DNA from: Chloroflexi bacterium OLB13
GTDB lineage: Bacteria; Chloroflexota; Anaerolineae; Aggregatilineales; Phototrophicaceae
DNA: 64,000 bases
Direction of reading: 5' to 3'
Assembly (NCBI GenBank): GCA_001567485.1
Contig: JZRA01000080.1
Coordinates: 1 to 64,000 of the forward strand
Part shown: positions 1 through 7,881 of the stretch, one piece after another
Numbering within the stretch: position 1 is the stretch's first letter
Layout: every line of letters begins with the position of its first letter
Made by a program: the position numbers and the translations under genes
Notes under the pieces: model-generated
Told to the model about the DNA's origin: nothing
Seen by the model: only the letters and a program-made list of their open reading frames with translations
Database searches by the model: none

Positions 1-48
1 GGGTGTGTGCTGGTCGCGGTGCTGCGGTACACGCCGCCGGTGCAGTAG
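1..48 (+). CDS. C-terminal end of an upstream gene (partial)
   Basis: The window opens inside a reading frame that ends with TAG at 46-48, three bases before the next start codon. Only 15 residues are visible (GCVLVAVLRYTPPVQ). They are hydrophobic and could close a membrane protein, but the product cannot be named. The tight spacing suggests it is co-transcribed with the glycosyltransferase that follows. Confidence 0.45.
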   Translation, partial: GCVLVAVLRYTPPVQ

Positions 49-51
49 ATC

Positions 52-2001
52 ATGCAGAGCCGGTCGCACGCGTACCCCCGCTGGATGCCCGTTATTGGCC
101 TGCTGCTGCTGGCGGCTTGGCTCGCTGCCCGCTGGCTGAGCTACGATCTGCCGTTTGTTGACGAGTGGTGGTCGATCTTCAAGTCGGGCGGCGACATTTA
201 CGGCCCGCTGGCCCCGTGGGAGGTCTGGTCGCGGATCGTGACGGTCGATCCGGGCGGGATGGGCGCGGGCTATTACATCGCGCTCGGCGGATGGCAGGCA
301 CTGGTTGGCTCGACCCCGTTAGCAGTGCGCGCGTATTCGCTGCTGATGGGCGTATTGGCCGTCGCCGTGACGTATCGCATGGGCGCGCGCTGGTTCTCGC
401 CGGGGCTTGGCCTGAGCGCGGCGCTCGTGCTGGCGACCTCGGCGTTCTTCATCAACTTCATGCACGAGGCACGGGCCTATACACAGGTCGCGCTGATGGC
501 GGCGCTGGCGGTGTGGGCGTATGTCGCGCTGATGCGTTCGGCGCGTCCGCGCTGGCCGCAGGCCGCCGCGCTGACGCTGACGCTCGCGGGGCTGGCGTAT
601 TCGCACTATGTCGCGCTCAGCGTGGCGGGTGTGATCGCCGTCATCCATCTGGCGGTCGGGCTGCGGGCGCGAACCCGTGTGTGGTGGGCGGCGTCGCTGG
701 CGATGGTGGTGGGCGCGCTGCTGTACGTGCCGTGGATACCGGCGCTGTTGGAAGTCGCGCGGCGCGGCGCAGGGGATCTTAACCGGCAGTTCGACTCGAT
801 GAACGCCGGCCAAGCGATCCAGACACTGCTGAATGCGTTCAGCAATGGAAGCCCGGCGCTCATGCTGGTGCTGCTCGGCGCGGCGCTGATCGGCGTGCAT
901 GCGCGACCCGGCGCGCGGTCGCCGTTGAGCAGCGGGGCGGTGGTCGCGCTGTGGGCCGTGATCGGGGTCGGGCTTGCGCTAATGGTCAACGCGCTGGTGC
1001 CGTTCTTGGTGCATCTACGGTATTTGATGTTCGCATGGCCGGCGCTCGCGCTGGCGGTTGGACTCGGCGCCGAGGCACTGCGTAAGCGCGGCGTGCCAGC
1101 CCTGCTGATCCTCGGCGTGTGGGGGATAGTCGGCGCGGCCCAGAGCTTGACGCTTGACTTCAACCGTTCGCTGTTCGGAGAGATTTACCGCGCTCCGGCG
1201 GCGGGTTTGGAGGCCGCGCGCGACCGTCTGCGCGACCTTGTGCGCCCCGATGACCTGCTCCTGTTCCACTTTCAACAGCCCGGAACGACGCCGTTCGGCT
1301 TATTCATCGAGGACTATCTCACGCGCGATCTGCCGGGGGGGTTGAGCCACGCCCAGTTCGAGCTGATGAACAACTCGTTTGCCGAGACCGACGCCGAATA
1401 CCGGCGCGATGTCGAGACCATCCTCGGCACGCACGAACGTGTGTGGACGCTGCGTGTGCCGGAGGTCGCGCAGTCGCAGCGGTCGCTCGTGCTGCGTGAT
1501 GCGCTCGCGGACTCGTATGCCAACTGCGGTGTCGTCGTCTCCCGTCCAGATGCCGAGCTGGCGTTGTACCGGCGTATGCCGGATCTCACCGCGCTGCGTC
1601 AGCGGCCGCCGTACCAATATGGCAGTGAGGTCACCGGACGCGCTCGTATGGAGATCATCCCGCTGAGGGCCATCGATGACCGCGCTGGCGGCTTGGCGTC
1701 GCACAGTTACGTCGGCGTGGCGCTTGGATGGTCGGCGGGGGCGCTGCTCAGAGACGGGCGCTGGTCGGTCGCTGTGCATCTGGTCGATGCCGTCACCGAC
1801 CGCGTTGTGCAACAGGACGATTACGCGCTGCCGACCACCGGGTACGGATGCCACGTCTCGGTCTTCGATGTGCCGCAGGCCGAGGGCACGTATCGCGTGA
1901 TGGTGAGTGTCTACGCGTGGGAGACCGGCGAGCGCCTGCCCGTGACCGGCTATGCGGATGGGCGCATCCCGCTGGATACGTTCGTGATCGCGGGGACATA
2001 G
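52..2001 (+). CDS. GT-C fold glycosyltransferase (ArnT/PMT, family 39-like), integral membrane
   Basis: A 649-residue membrane protein. Residues 12-30 form a first membrane segment. It is followed by an outward loop with an acidic pair (FVDEWW, D37-E38), the hallmark of GT-C enzymes that use polyprenyl-phosphate sugars. About ten more hydrophobic helices run to roughly residue 365, and a soluble C-terminal domain of about 280 residues follows. By family the protein should move a sugar from a lipid carrier to an acceptor on the outer face of the membrane; donor and acceptor cannot be read from sequence. The ATG at 52 lies three bases after the previous stop and has no clear ribosome binding site, which fits translational coupling. 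Confident for fold class, low for substrate. Confidence 0.75.
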   Translation: MQSRSHAYPRWMPVIGLLLLAAWLAARWLSYDLPFVDEWWSIFKSGGDIYGPLAPWEVWSRIVTVDPGGMGAGYYIALGGWQALVGSTPLAVRAYSLLMGVLAVAVTYRMGARWFSPGLGLSAALVLATSAFFINFMHEARAYTQVALMAALAVWAYVALMRSARPRWPQAAALTLTLAGLAYSHYVALSVAGVIAVIHLAVGLRARTRVWWAASLAMVVGALLYVPWIPALLEVARRGAGDLNRQFDSMNAGQAIQTLLNAFSNGSPALMLVLLGAALIGVHARPGARSPLSSGAVVALWAVIGVGLALMVNALVPFLVHLRYLMFAWPALALAVGLGAEALRKRGVPALLILGVWGIVGAAQSLTLDFNRSLFGEIYRAPAAGLEAARDRLRDLVRPDDLLLFHFQQPGTTPFGLFIEDYLTRDLPGGLSHAQFELMNNSFAETDAEYRRDVETILGTHERVWTLRVPEVAQSQRSLVLRDALADSYANCGVVVSRPDAELALYRRMPDLTALRQRPPYQYGSEVTGRARMEIIPLRAIDDRAGGLASHSYVGVALGWSAGALLRDGRWSVAVHLVDAVTDRVVQQDDYALPTTGYGCHVSVFDVPQAEGTYRVMVSVYAWETGERLPVTGYADGRIPLDTFVIAGT

Positions 2002-2083
2002 ACCATTCCATACCGGTTGTGCGCCAGCCAATGATAAAGTAGTCGCATTCACGACTCGATCAGACGACAGCACGGTGTAGATC

Positions 2084-3907
2084 ATGGCAGTATTCTTTCG
2101 CGGCTTGGACGAAGGCGACAAGTACGACCGTCAGTACGGGGATGCGTACCTGTACCGCCGGATCGCCAGCTATCTGAAGGGCTTCAGGCGCGAGGTCACG
2201 ATAATCGTCGTCGGGCTGGCGATTCTGTCGTTCATCGGCTCGTTCCAGCCCGTGTGGTTCAGCGCCGCGCTGGACGAACTTGAACTTGACCCGAACTCCA
2301 CGGTCGTCCTTGTGCTGGTGGCCGCGTTGGTCGTCACCGGCATCTTGCAGTACTTCATCAACTACATGCGCCGGTATCTCATGTCGAAGGTGATCGGCAA
2401 CGTGGTTGCGTCGCTGCGCAAAGACGCGTTCGACGCCGCGCTCCAGCGTGATCTGGCGTTTTACGACAAGAACAAATCCGGCAAGATCGTCAGCCGCATC
2501 ACCAGCGACACACAGGAATTCGGCGATGTCGCGATCATCGCCAGCGACGTCGTCACCCAGTTGATCTCGCTGGTTGTGCTGTTCTTCGTACTGCTCAGCC
2601 AGTCGGTATTCCTGACGATCGTGTTGATCGGCACAACCCCGCTCACTATTGGCGCGTCGATGCTGTTCCGCCGCCTTGCTCGCCGCGCAACCCGCTATGG
2701 CTCGCGCGCGATGGCGAACGTCAACGACAACATTCAGGAGAGCGTCAGCGGGATCAGCGTCGCCAAGAACTTCCGCCGCGAGGAATTCCTGTATTCCGAG
2801 TTCTCGCGGGTCAACACACAGTCCTATCAGACCAACCTCGCGCGTGGGTTCGTGCTGGCGTCGGTGTTTCCGATGCTCAACCTGATCTCAGGCCTCGCGG
2901 TCTCGCTGGTGTTGATGACGGGCGCGCAGCAGGTCGTGTTCGGCGCGATCGGCGTGGGGGCGTGGTATCTATTCCTGCAAGGCATCGACCGTTTCTATTT
3001 CCCGATCCTCAACCTGTCGACGTTCTGGAGTCAGTTCCAGCAGGCGCTCAGCTCGACCGAACGCATCTTCGCGCTGATCGACACGCAGAACACAGTTGTG
3101 CAGACCGCCAATGAGCCGCTGACCGAACTCAAGGGCAAGATCGAGTTCGACAACGTCACGTTCACCTATGACGACGGGACGACGGTGCTGAAGGATTTCA
3201 ACCTGACGATTGCTCCGGGTGAGAGCGTGGCGTTCGTAGGGCATACCGGCGCGGGCAAGTCGACGATTGCCAAGCTGATCACGCGGTTCTACGAGTTCCA
3301 GAAGGGCCAGATTCGCATCGACGGGCGCGATATCCGCACGCTCGACCTGCGCGATTTTCGCTCGCGTATGGGGATCGTCCCGCAGCAGCCCTTCCTGTTC
3401 AGCGGCACGATCATGGACAACATTCGCTACAGCCGGCCCGACGCCACCGAAGCGGAAGTGCGCGAGGTTGCGTACAGCATCGGCGGCGGCGAGTGGCTTG
3501 AGACGCTGCCCGAAGGCTTAAACAGCAGTGTCGGCGAGCGTGGCGCACGGCTGAGCATGGGTCAGCGCCAGCTGGTCAGCCTTGTCCGGGTGCTGCTGCA
3601 GCATCCCGCGATTTTCATCCTCGACGAAGCCACGGCCAGCGTCGATCCGTTCACCGAGTCGCAGATTCAAGAAGCGCTCGACTTGATCTTGCAGCAGTCG
3701 ACCTCAATCCTGATTGCGCACCGGCTGAGCACGGTACGCTCCGCCGACCGGATCATCGTGCTGCGTGACGGCGAGATTATTGAGCAGGGCAACCACGAAT
3801 CGTTGATGGCGCAGGGTGGGCATTACGCTGAGCTGTACGATACGTACTTCCGCCATCAGTCGCTGGATTACATCGAGAACGCCCGCAGCGCGCTGGCCTC
3901 TGACTAG
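2084..3907 (+). CDS. ABC transporter, fused permease and ATPase (MsbA/LmrA-type exporter half)
   Basis: A 607-residue half-transporter. Six membrane helices fill residues about 40-320 (ABC type-1 exporter fold). The nucleotide-binding domain follows: Walker A GHTGAGKST at 386-394, signature LSMGQ at 490-494, Walker B ending D514-E515, and the switch histidine in IAHRLST. All catalytic elements are intact. Such proteins form homo- or heterodimers that export lipids, drugs or peptides; there is no second half next door, so a homodimer is likely. The start ATG follows the string GTAGATC, as does the gene at 52. It lies 82 bases after the glycosyltransferase and may share its transcript. Substrate unknown. 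Confidence 0.9.
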   Translation: MAVFFRGLDEGDKYDRQYGDAYLYRRIASYLKGFRREVTIIVVGLAILSFIGSFQPVWFSAALDELELDPNSTVVLVLVAALVVTGILQYFINYMRRYLMSKVIGNVVASLRKDAFDAALQRDLAFYDKNKSGKIVSRITSDTQEFGDVAIIASDVVTQLISLVVLFFVLLSQSVFLTIVLIGTTPLTIGASMLFRRLARRATRYGSRAMANVNDNIQESVSGISVAKNFRREEFLYSEFSRVNTQSYQTNLARGFVLASVFPMLNLISGLAVSLVLMTGAQQVVFGAIGVGAWYLFLQGIDRFYFPILNLSTFWSQFQQALSSTERIFALIDTQNTVVQTANEPLTELKGKIEFDNVTFTYDDGTTVLKDFNLTIAPGESVAFVGHTGAGKSTIAKLITRFYEFQKGQIRIDGRDIRTLDLRDFRSRMGIVPQQPFLFSGTIMDNIRYSRPDATEAEVREVAYSIGGGEWLETLPEGLNSSVGERGARLSMGQRQLVSLVRVLLQHPAIFILDEATASVDPFTESQIQEALDLILQQSTSILIAHRLSTVRSADRIIVLRDGEIIEQGNHESLMAQGGHYAELYDTYFRHQSLDYIENARSALASD

Positions 3908-3914
3908 ACGCTGG

Positions 3915-4192
3915 ATGGAGGGGGCAGCACAAGCGGCGCTGCGCCAGCGCATCACCGGACATGCGGTCACATGTGTGGATTGAGGCACTTGTTTGACGCC
4001 TACACGCCGATTTCGTGACGTCATGTGTATGAGCCGGTTGGCGATGTGCCTCTGCTCGTGCTGCCGGATTCTGTCGACATTGCACAATGCGTGCCGCGTG
4101 TCGAGTGGAGTACCATCGAGGAGTCTGTGACCGCGCCCGATGAATTGCGCCTTGCAGACCCGTTCGTGATTATTTCAGTTGGCGGGAGATAG
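3915..4192 (+). pseudogene. Possible decayed gene between the ABC transporter and the acetyltransferase
   Basis: This stretch has no full-length reading frame but contains coding-like pieces. A 22-codon frame opens with ATG at 3915 and stops at a TGA. A second frame opens at ATG 3971, reads LRHLFDAYTPIS, meets TGA at 4016-4018, and then continues in the same frame for 57 codons to TAG at 4190-4192 (reading PLLVLPDSVDIAQC and further). GTG at 4025 could start that last part as a 55-residue protein. The end lies three bases before the next gene's ATG. I do not recognise the product. A broken gene or a sequencing error are both possible. Confidence 0.3.
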
Positions 4193-4195
4193 TGG

Positions 4196-4744
4196 ATGGA
4201 AGCCACGATGAAAGTCGAGGTGGTCAGCGCGCCGGCGGCGCTGCTTCGCGACCACATCGGCGAACTCGTGGATCTCCTGCGCGATTCGGTCAACGGCGGC
4301 GCGTCGGTGAATTTTGTGCCCCCGCTGGACGAGCGGATCAACCGTCATTTCTGGGAACGTGTGTGCGGCGAGGTTGAGCACGGCGAGCGAGTCGTGGTCT
4401 GCGGGTTGATCGACGGTCGCGTAATCGGCTGCGCGCATCTCGCGCTGGCAGGTCAACCCAACGGAGCGCATCGCGCCGAAGTGCAAAAAGTGCTCGTGCT
4501 GACGTCGCTGCGCCGGCGTGGAATCGCCCGCACCCTCATGGCTGCCGTCGAGGATGAGGCGCGCCGGTTGGGCCGCTGGCTGCTGGTGCTTGATACCGAG
4601 GTGGGCAGCGGCGCTGAGCAGATGTATCCGCAGCTTGGATACGTTCGGGCGGGCGAAATCCCGGCCTTCGCGCGGGCCGCTAACGGGGAGTTCGTCTCGA
4701 CCGTCTTGTTCTACAAGCTGCTCAGTGGTTCGCCAGCGCCATGA
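4196..4744 (+). CDS. GNAT-family N-acetyltransferase
   Basis: A 182-residue protein with the GNAT acetyl-CoA fold. Motif A is visible at about residues 100-115, where VLVLTSLRRRGIARTLM holds the R-R-x-G-x-A pyrophosphate loop. The preceding strand (RVIGCAHLAL) and the following helix and strand (EARRLGRWLLVLDTEVG, then YPQLGYVRAGEIP) match motifs D and B. By family it transfers an acetyl group from acetyl-CoA to an amine; the substrate is unknown. The ATG at 4196 is preferred because GGGAG sits about eight bases upstream; ATG 4208 is an alternative. The stop overlaps the ATG of a short frame that follows. Confidence 0.85.
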   Translation: MEATMKVEVVSAPAALLRDHIGELVDLLRDSVNGGASVNFVPPLDERINRHFWERVCGEVEHGERVVVCGLIDGRVIGCAHLALAGQPNGAHRAEVQKVLVLTSLRRRGIARTLMAAVEDEARRLGRWLLVLDTEVGSGAEQMYPQLGYVRAGEIPAFARAANGEFVSTVLFYKLLSGSPAP

Positions 4745-4833
4745 CGCCGCCGGCCGTGCATATCGACGTCTGTACCGATGTCGAATGGTTGGTTGACGCG
4801 CTCGCCGAGGCAGAGGAAATCATTCTCGTCTAG
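4741..4833 (+). CDS. Short ORF overlapping the acetyltransferase stop (possible truncated gene)
   Basis: An ATGA overlap with the acetyltransferase stop opens a 30-codon frame (begins MTPPAVHIDVCTDVEWL, ends EEIILV) closed by TAG at 4831-4833. The composition is coding-like, rich in Asp and Glu and without rare codons. No family is recognisable. The four-base overlap is typical of coupled operon genes, so this may be the surviving start of a gene whose remainder has been lost. Confidence 0.3.
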   Translation: MTPPAVHIDVCTDVEWLVDALAEAEEIILV

Positions 4834-4875
4834 CACACACAGCGAGTTGGTGGGGTTCGGATACCGTCTGATCGC

Positions 4876-5541
4876 TCAGGTGATACCGCCAGCACGCGCA
4901 TCGAGGGCGTATTGACGCAGTTCAGGGCGGATACGTGGATGCGAGTCGAGGAAGGCGTCGATGATCTGCACGGCGCTCTCGCGCGGGCTGACGATGTGCC
5001 CGAGGCCGTGCAGCGCGCTCTCGCGGACAGCGTCGTGATCGATGGTGAGCTGCTGTTTCATCACATCGAGCAGCGCGCGATCCAACGCTGTTAGTCCGTT
5101 CATGCCGATGGCGAACGGGAAGATGTCCCACCACATATAGCACACCCGATCGAGCGCGCTGTCCCCAACCTCGTCCAAATGTCCGAGCGCCGGTGAGCAG
5201 CGGGCGGCAAAGTAGTCGCGAAACAGCGTGACGATGGACTCGAGACAGTTTGTGACGAGCGCGCTGTCGGCCGGAAACTGGGCGAGCACATGAAAGACAC
5301 CGGATGATCCAGCCAGTTCCCAAAGCGCCTCGGCAACGTGCTCATCGCGGAAGGTGGCGAGGGTCGATCCCGATGTCTGAAATGTGCGCGTCACGTACGC
5401 CAGCTCGACTTCGGGCGGCAGCTCGCACCAGTAGCCGGCGGCGTTGTGCGGCCACATGCCAGCGTGGTCGGACTGGGCCGTGGCGAACCATGTATCAAGC
5501 CAGAATTCGTAAGTGCAGTTGGTCAGTCGTTGATCGTTCAT
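4876..5541 (-). CDS. Hypothetical protein, HEAT-like helical C-terminus
   Basis: A 221-residue soluble protein without a signal peptide. I do not recognise the N-terminal two thirds, which are rich in aromatic residues (WFATAQSDHAGMWPHNAAGYW near residues 17-37). Residues about 165-215 read as paired amphipathic helices with HEAT-type spacing (DHDAVRESALHGLGHI, then IIDAFLDSHPRIRPELRQYA). Proteins of this kind often act as binding scaffolds; no enzymatic residue can be pointed to. The gene stands alone, converging with the acetyltransferase. Confidence 0.65.
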   Translation of the reverse strand: MNDQRLTNCTYEFWLDTWFATAQSDHAGMWPHNAAGYWCELPPEVELAYVTRTFQTSGSTLATFRDEHVAEALWELAGSSGVFHVLAQFPADSALVTNCLESIVTLFRDYFAARCSPALGHLDEVGDSALDRVCYMWWDIFPFAIGMNGLTALDRALLDVMKQQLTIDHDAVRESALHGLGHIVSPRESAVQIIDAFLDSHPRIRPELRQYALDARAGGIT

Positions 5542-5660
5542 CAGTATCTAAGCCATTGTTTGAAGATCGAGAGAGTTGGTCTCCTATGATGTCGTGTTGA
5601 TTGAGTGATACCGTGTTGTCTTTTCTCATCACTCATCACTCGACACTTTCAACTCCCCGC

Positions 5661-5777
5661 TCAGACTTCGACCCAGCCGACGCGGCCGGGATTATCAATA
5701 TGCAACCGCGTGTCTTGAGCCGACAAAAGATCTCTGTGAAACCCCCTTGCATAGAACCTGAGGTGGATACGTGTCAC
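5661..5777 (-). CDS. Small ORF coupled to the DUF5678 gene by a GTGA overlap
   Basis: The TGA stop of the DUF5678 gene overlaps a GTG start in the arrangement GTGA, and the new frame runs 38 codons to TGA at 5661-5663. It reads LRFYARGFHRDLLSAQDTR in the middle and ends NPGRVGWVEV. Codon use is less GC-biased at the third position than in neighbouring genes. The overlap argues for real translation, but the product is too short to assign and could be a truncated remnant. Confidence 0.35.
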   Translation of the reverse strand: MTRIHLRFYARGFHRDLLSAQDTRLHIDNPGRVGWVEV

Positions 5778-6100
5778 CGCTTTGATCCCGAGCGGACAAC
5801 CCCGAACAACATCGCTTTACTGCGGTCGACGAGCTTGGGGATCGCCGGCGTGATTATCATTCCGCCTACTTCCAATCGCTTTTCTGCATCGGAGACAGCT
5901 TCCGCAATTGTCGTTCCAGATCCCAGAACTTGCCGTCCATAGATCAAAACGTACTGATCACCGTACCGCTCGATCAGGCGATCTTCGTTCTCACGACCCC
6001 AAGCCAAGTCCTCAAGCTCTTCCGCGGTGGGTTCGAGGTGTCGAACGTAATACTGATACGTTGTCTGTTCATTGCAAGATCCCCTGTACAATACATCCAT
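5774..6100 (-). CDS. DUF5678 domain protein
   Basis: A 108-residue soluble protein. Residues about 25-85 carry the DUF5678 pattern: an acidic helix (TAEELEDLAWGRENEDRL), then a short two-strand unit (YGDQYVLIYGRQVLGSG) and a helix (TIAEAVSDAEKRL). Function is unknown in the family. The start is uncertain. ATG 6100 overlaps a TATAAT box on the minus strand at 6098-6103, so translation from ATG 6100 would require a promoter further upstream. Upstream candidate ATGs would run into the divergent thioesterase gene. Lower GC than its neighbours. The stop overlaps the GTG of the next small frame. Confidence 0.6.
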   Translation of the reverse strand: MDVLYRGSCNEQTTYQYYVRHLEPTAEELEDLAWGRENEDRLIERYGDQYVLIYGRQVLGSGTTIAEAVSDAEKRLEVGGMIITPAIPKLVDRSKAMLFGVVRSGSKR

Positions 6101-6103
6101 TAT
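6098..6103 (-). promoter_or_regulatory. TATAAT -10-like box between the DUF5678 and thioesterase genes
   Basis: Read on the minus strand, the intergenic sequence contains a perfect TATAAT. No convincing -35 box lies at the right distance. It overlaps the first possible ATG of the DUF5678 gene, so either that ATG is not used or transcription starts upstream of this box. Confidence 0.3.
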
Positions 6104-6128
6104 ACCGCTCAGGAAGGTACACAGCGTA

Positions 6129-6638
6129 ATGTCTGCGACCCCCGAAACCCCCATCGCTCTGCAAGATTTGGCCGCGCCGGATGGTGTGTGCTTTGGCTGC
6201 GGCTCGGCCAACAAAGACGGCCTGCGAATCAAGAGCTTCTGGGATCCGGAGGGTGTGTACGTGGTGATGACGCACACGCCCGAACCAAAGTATTCCGGTT
6301 GGCCGACACTGGTCTACGGCGGTCTGATCGCCATGCTGATCGACTGCCACTCGAATTGGACGGCGATGGCACACCATTACCGCGCCGAGGGCCGCGAAGC
6401 CGGATCACAGCCGCGCATCGACTGTGTGACCGGCACGCTGACGATCAAATACATCAAGCCGACTCCGCTGGGCGTGCCTCTCAACTTACGCGCTCGCGTC
6501 GAAGGTGAAGTCGGGCGCAAGACGCGCGTGCTGTGCGAGGTGTATGCCGGTGAGGTGCTGACCGCGGTCGGAGATTCCGTGTTTGTCCGCGTCGATATCG
6601 GGCATCTCGCGCAGACCGCCCACGCCAAGACGGAGTAG
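6129..6638 (+). CDS. PaaI-type hotdog thioesterase
   Basis: A 169-residue protein with the PaaI/4HBT hotdog signature. GVCFGCGSANKDGLRI near residue 20 is the usual entry segment, and the central helix lies in YGGLIAMLIDCHSNWTAM. The beta strands that follow (VTGTLTIKYIKPTPLGVPL) are typical. The family hydrolyses acyl-CoA thioesters; the chain preference here is unknown. The ATG at 6129 is chosen over 6072 because AGGAAGG lies about eleven bases upstream and the earlier start would overlap the divergent gene. Confidence 0.8.
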   Translation: MSATPETPIALQDLAAPDGVCFGCGSANKDGLRIKSFWDPEGVYVVMTHTPEPKYSGWPTLVYGGLIAMLIDCHSNWTAMAHHYRAEGREAGSQPRIDCVTGTLTIKYIKPTPLGVPLNLRARVEGEVGRKTRVLCEVYAGEVLTAVGDSVFVRVDIGHLAQTAHAKTE

Positions 6639-6641
6639 CCG

Positions 6642-7811
6642 CTACCCGCGCTTGAGCCGTGCGAGGCGTTCCGCTGCTTGTTCCAGCGTCGCGTCGTTCT
6701 TGCAGAAGGCGAACCGCACATGCTTCGAGCCGTGATGCCGGTGCGCCGCGCTGTAGAACGATGTTGGCGGGATGGTCGCCACGCCGACCTGTTCGATCAG
6801 GCGCCGGCTGAACGCGATGTCGTCGCCGTCAAACACGCCGCTGAAGTCGGCCATCACGAAGTACGTGCCTTGCGGTGTGACATACGACAGGCCGGCGGCG
6901 TCCAACCCTTGCAGCATCAGGTCGCGCTTACGGGTGTACAACTCGCGGTATTCTTCGTAGTACGTGCTGTCGAGTGTAAAGGCGAAGGCGACCGCGCGCT
7001 GTGCCGGATGGTTGGTGGCGAAGGTGATAAATTGATGCGCCTGCCCGACGCCCTTAATGAGATCGGGCGGGCCGTATGCCCAACCGACCTTCCACCCGGT
7101 CATGCCGAAGGTCTTGCCCGCGCTGCCAATTGTCACGGTACGTTCGAACATCCCCGGCAGCGTGGCGATGGCGATGTGCCGTGCGTCATCAAAGACGAGA
7201 TGCTCGTACACTTCGTCGCTGATGACCGTCGCGTCGAATTCTTTGGCGAGGTCGGCGATCAGCGTGAGTTCACTGTGGGTATAGACGCGGCCGGTCGGGT
7301 TGTGCGGAGTGTTGATGAGGACAGCACGGGTCTTGGGCGAGAACGCCGCGCGCAGTTCGGCCGGGTCGAACGTCCACTCCGGGGCGTGCATCGGCACGAA
7401 CACGGGCGCAGCGCCAGCCATCACGATACCCGGCACATAGCTGTCGAAGAACGGCTCAATGACGACGACTTCGTCGCCGGCGTCCACAAGGCCCATGATC
7501 GACGCGAAGATCGCTTCGGTCGCGCCCGGCGTGACAATCACGCCGCTGACCGGGTCGACCGCAAGGCCGTAGCTGCGCGCCGCGTGGTTGGCGATGCCCT
7601 GCCGCAGTTCGGGGATGCCCGGCCCCGGTGCATATTGGTTGCTTGTCCCGGATCGCAGCGCATCAATCGCCGCCTCGATGACGGACGATGGGCCGTCGAA
7701 GTCGGGCTTGCCTTGGCCGAGGTTCAGCGCGTGATGCTGCTGGGCGAGCTGGTTGATTTCGGTGAAGATCGTCGTCCCGAACGGCACGACACGATCAGCG
7801 ATGCGCGGCAT
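6642..7811 (-). CDS. Class I/II pyridoxal-phosphate aminotransferase
   Basis: A 389-residue fold-type I aminotransferase, likely cytosolic. The PLP lysine is K233 in SAGKTFGMTGWKVGW. The NPTG motif (INTPHNPTGRVY, about 166-177) and the PLP-binding aspartate in VISDEVYE are in place, as is the arginine near the end (HVRFAFCKND) that grips the substrate carboxylate. The closest named relatives by motif are kynurenine/methionine aminotransferases (YbdL-like) and DapC-type enzymes; the amino acid substrate cannot be fixed. It converges with the thioesterase, three bases away, and has no obvious operon partner. Confidence 0.88.
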   Translation of the reverse strand: MPRIADRVVPFGTTIFTEINQLAQQHHALNLGQGKPDFDGPSSVIEAAIDALRSGTSNQYAPGPGIPELRQGIANHAARSYGLAVDPVSGVIVTPGATEAIFASIMGLVDAGDEVVVIEPFFDSYVPGIVMAGAAPVFVPMHAPEWTFDPAELRAAFSPKTRAVLINTPHNPTGRVYTHSELTLIADLAKEFDATVISDEVYEHLVFDDARHIAIATLPGMFERTVTIGSAGKTFGMTGWKVGWAYGPPDLIKGVGQAHQFITFATNHPAQRAVAFAFTLDSTYYEEYRELYTRKRDLMLQGLDAAGLSYVTPQGTYFVMADFSGVFDGDDIAFSRRLIEQVGVATIPPTSFYSAAHRHHGSKHVRFAFCKNDATLEQAAERLARLKRG

Positions 7812-7881
7812 GAGACATGCTCCCCCGTGTGACTAGGCCATAATTATTGCGTAGGCAGCGTATCGACTCAAGCGATCCGCA

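Noticed and set aside
4016-4018. Possible selenocysteine TGA
   Set aside because: No SECIS-like structure, no selenoprotein motif and no selenium genes nearby; a decayed gene is simpler.
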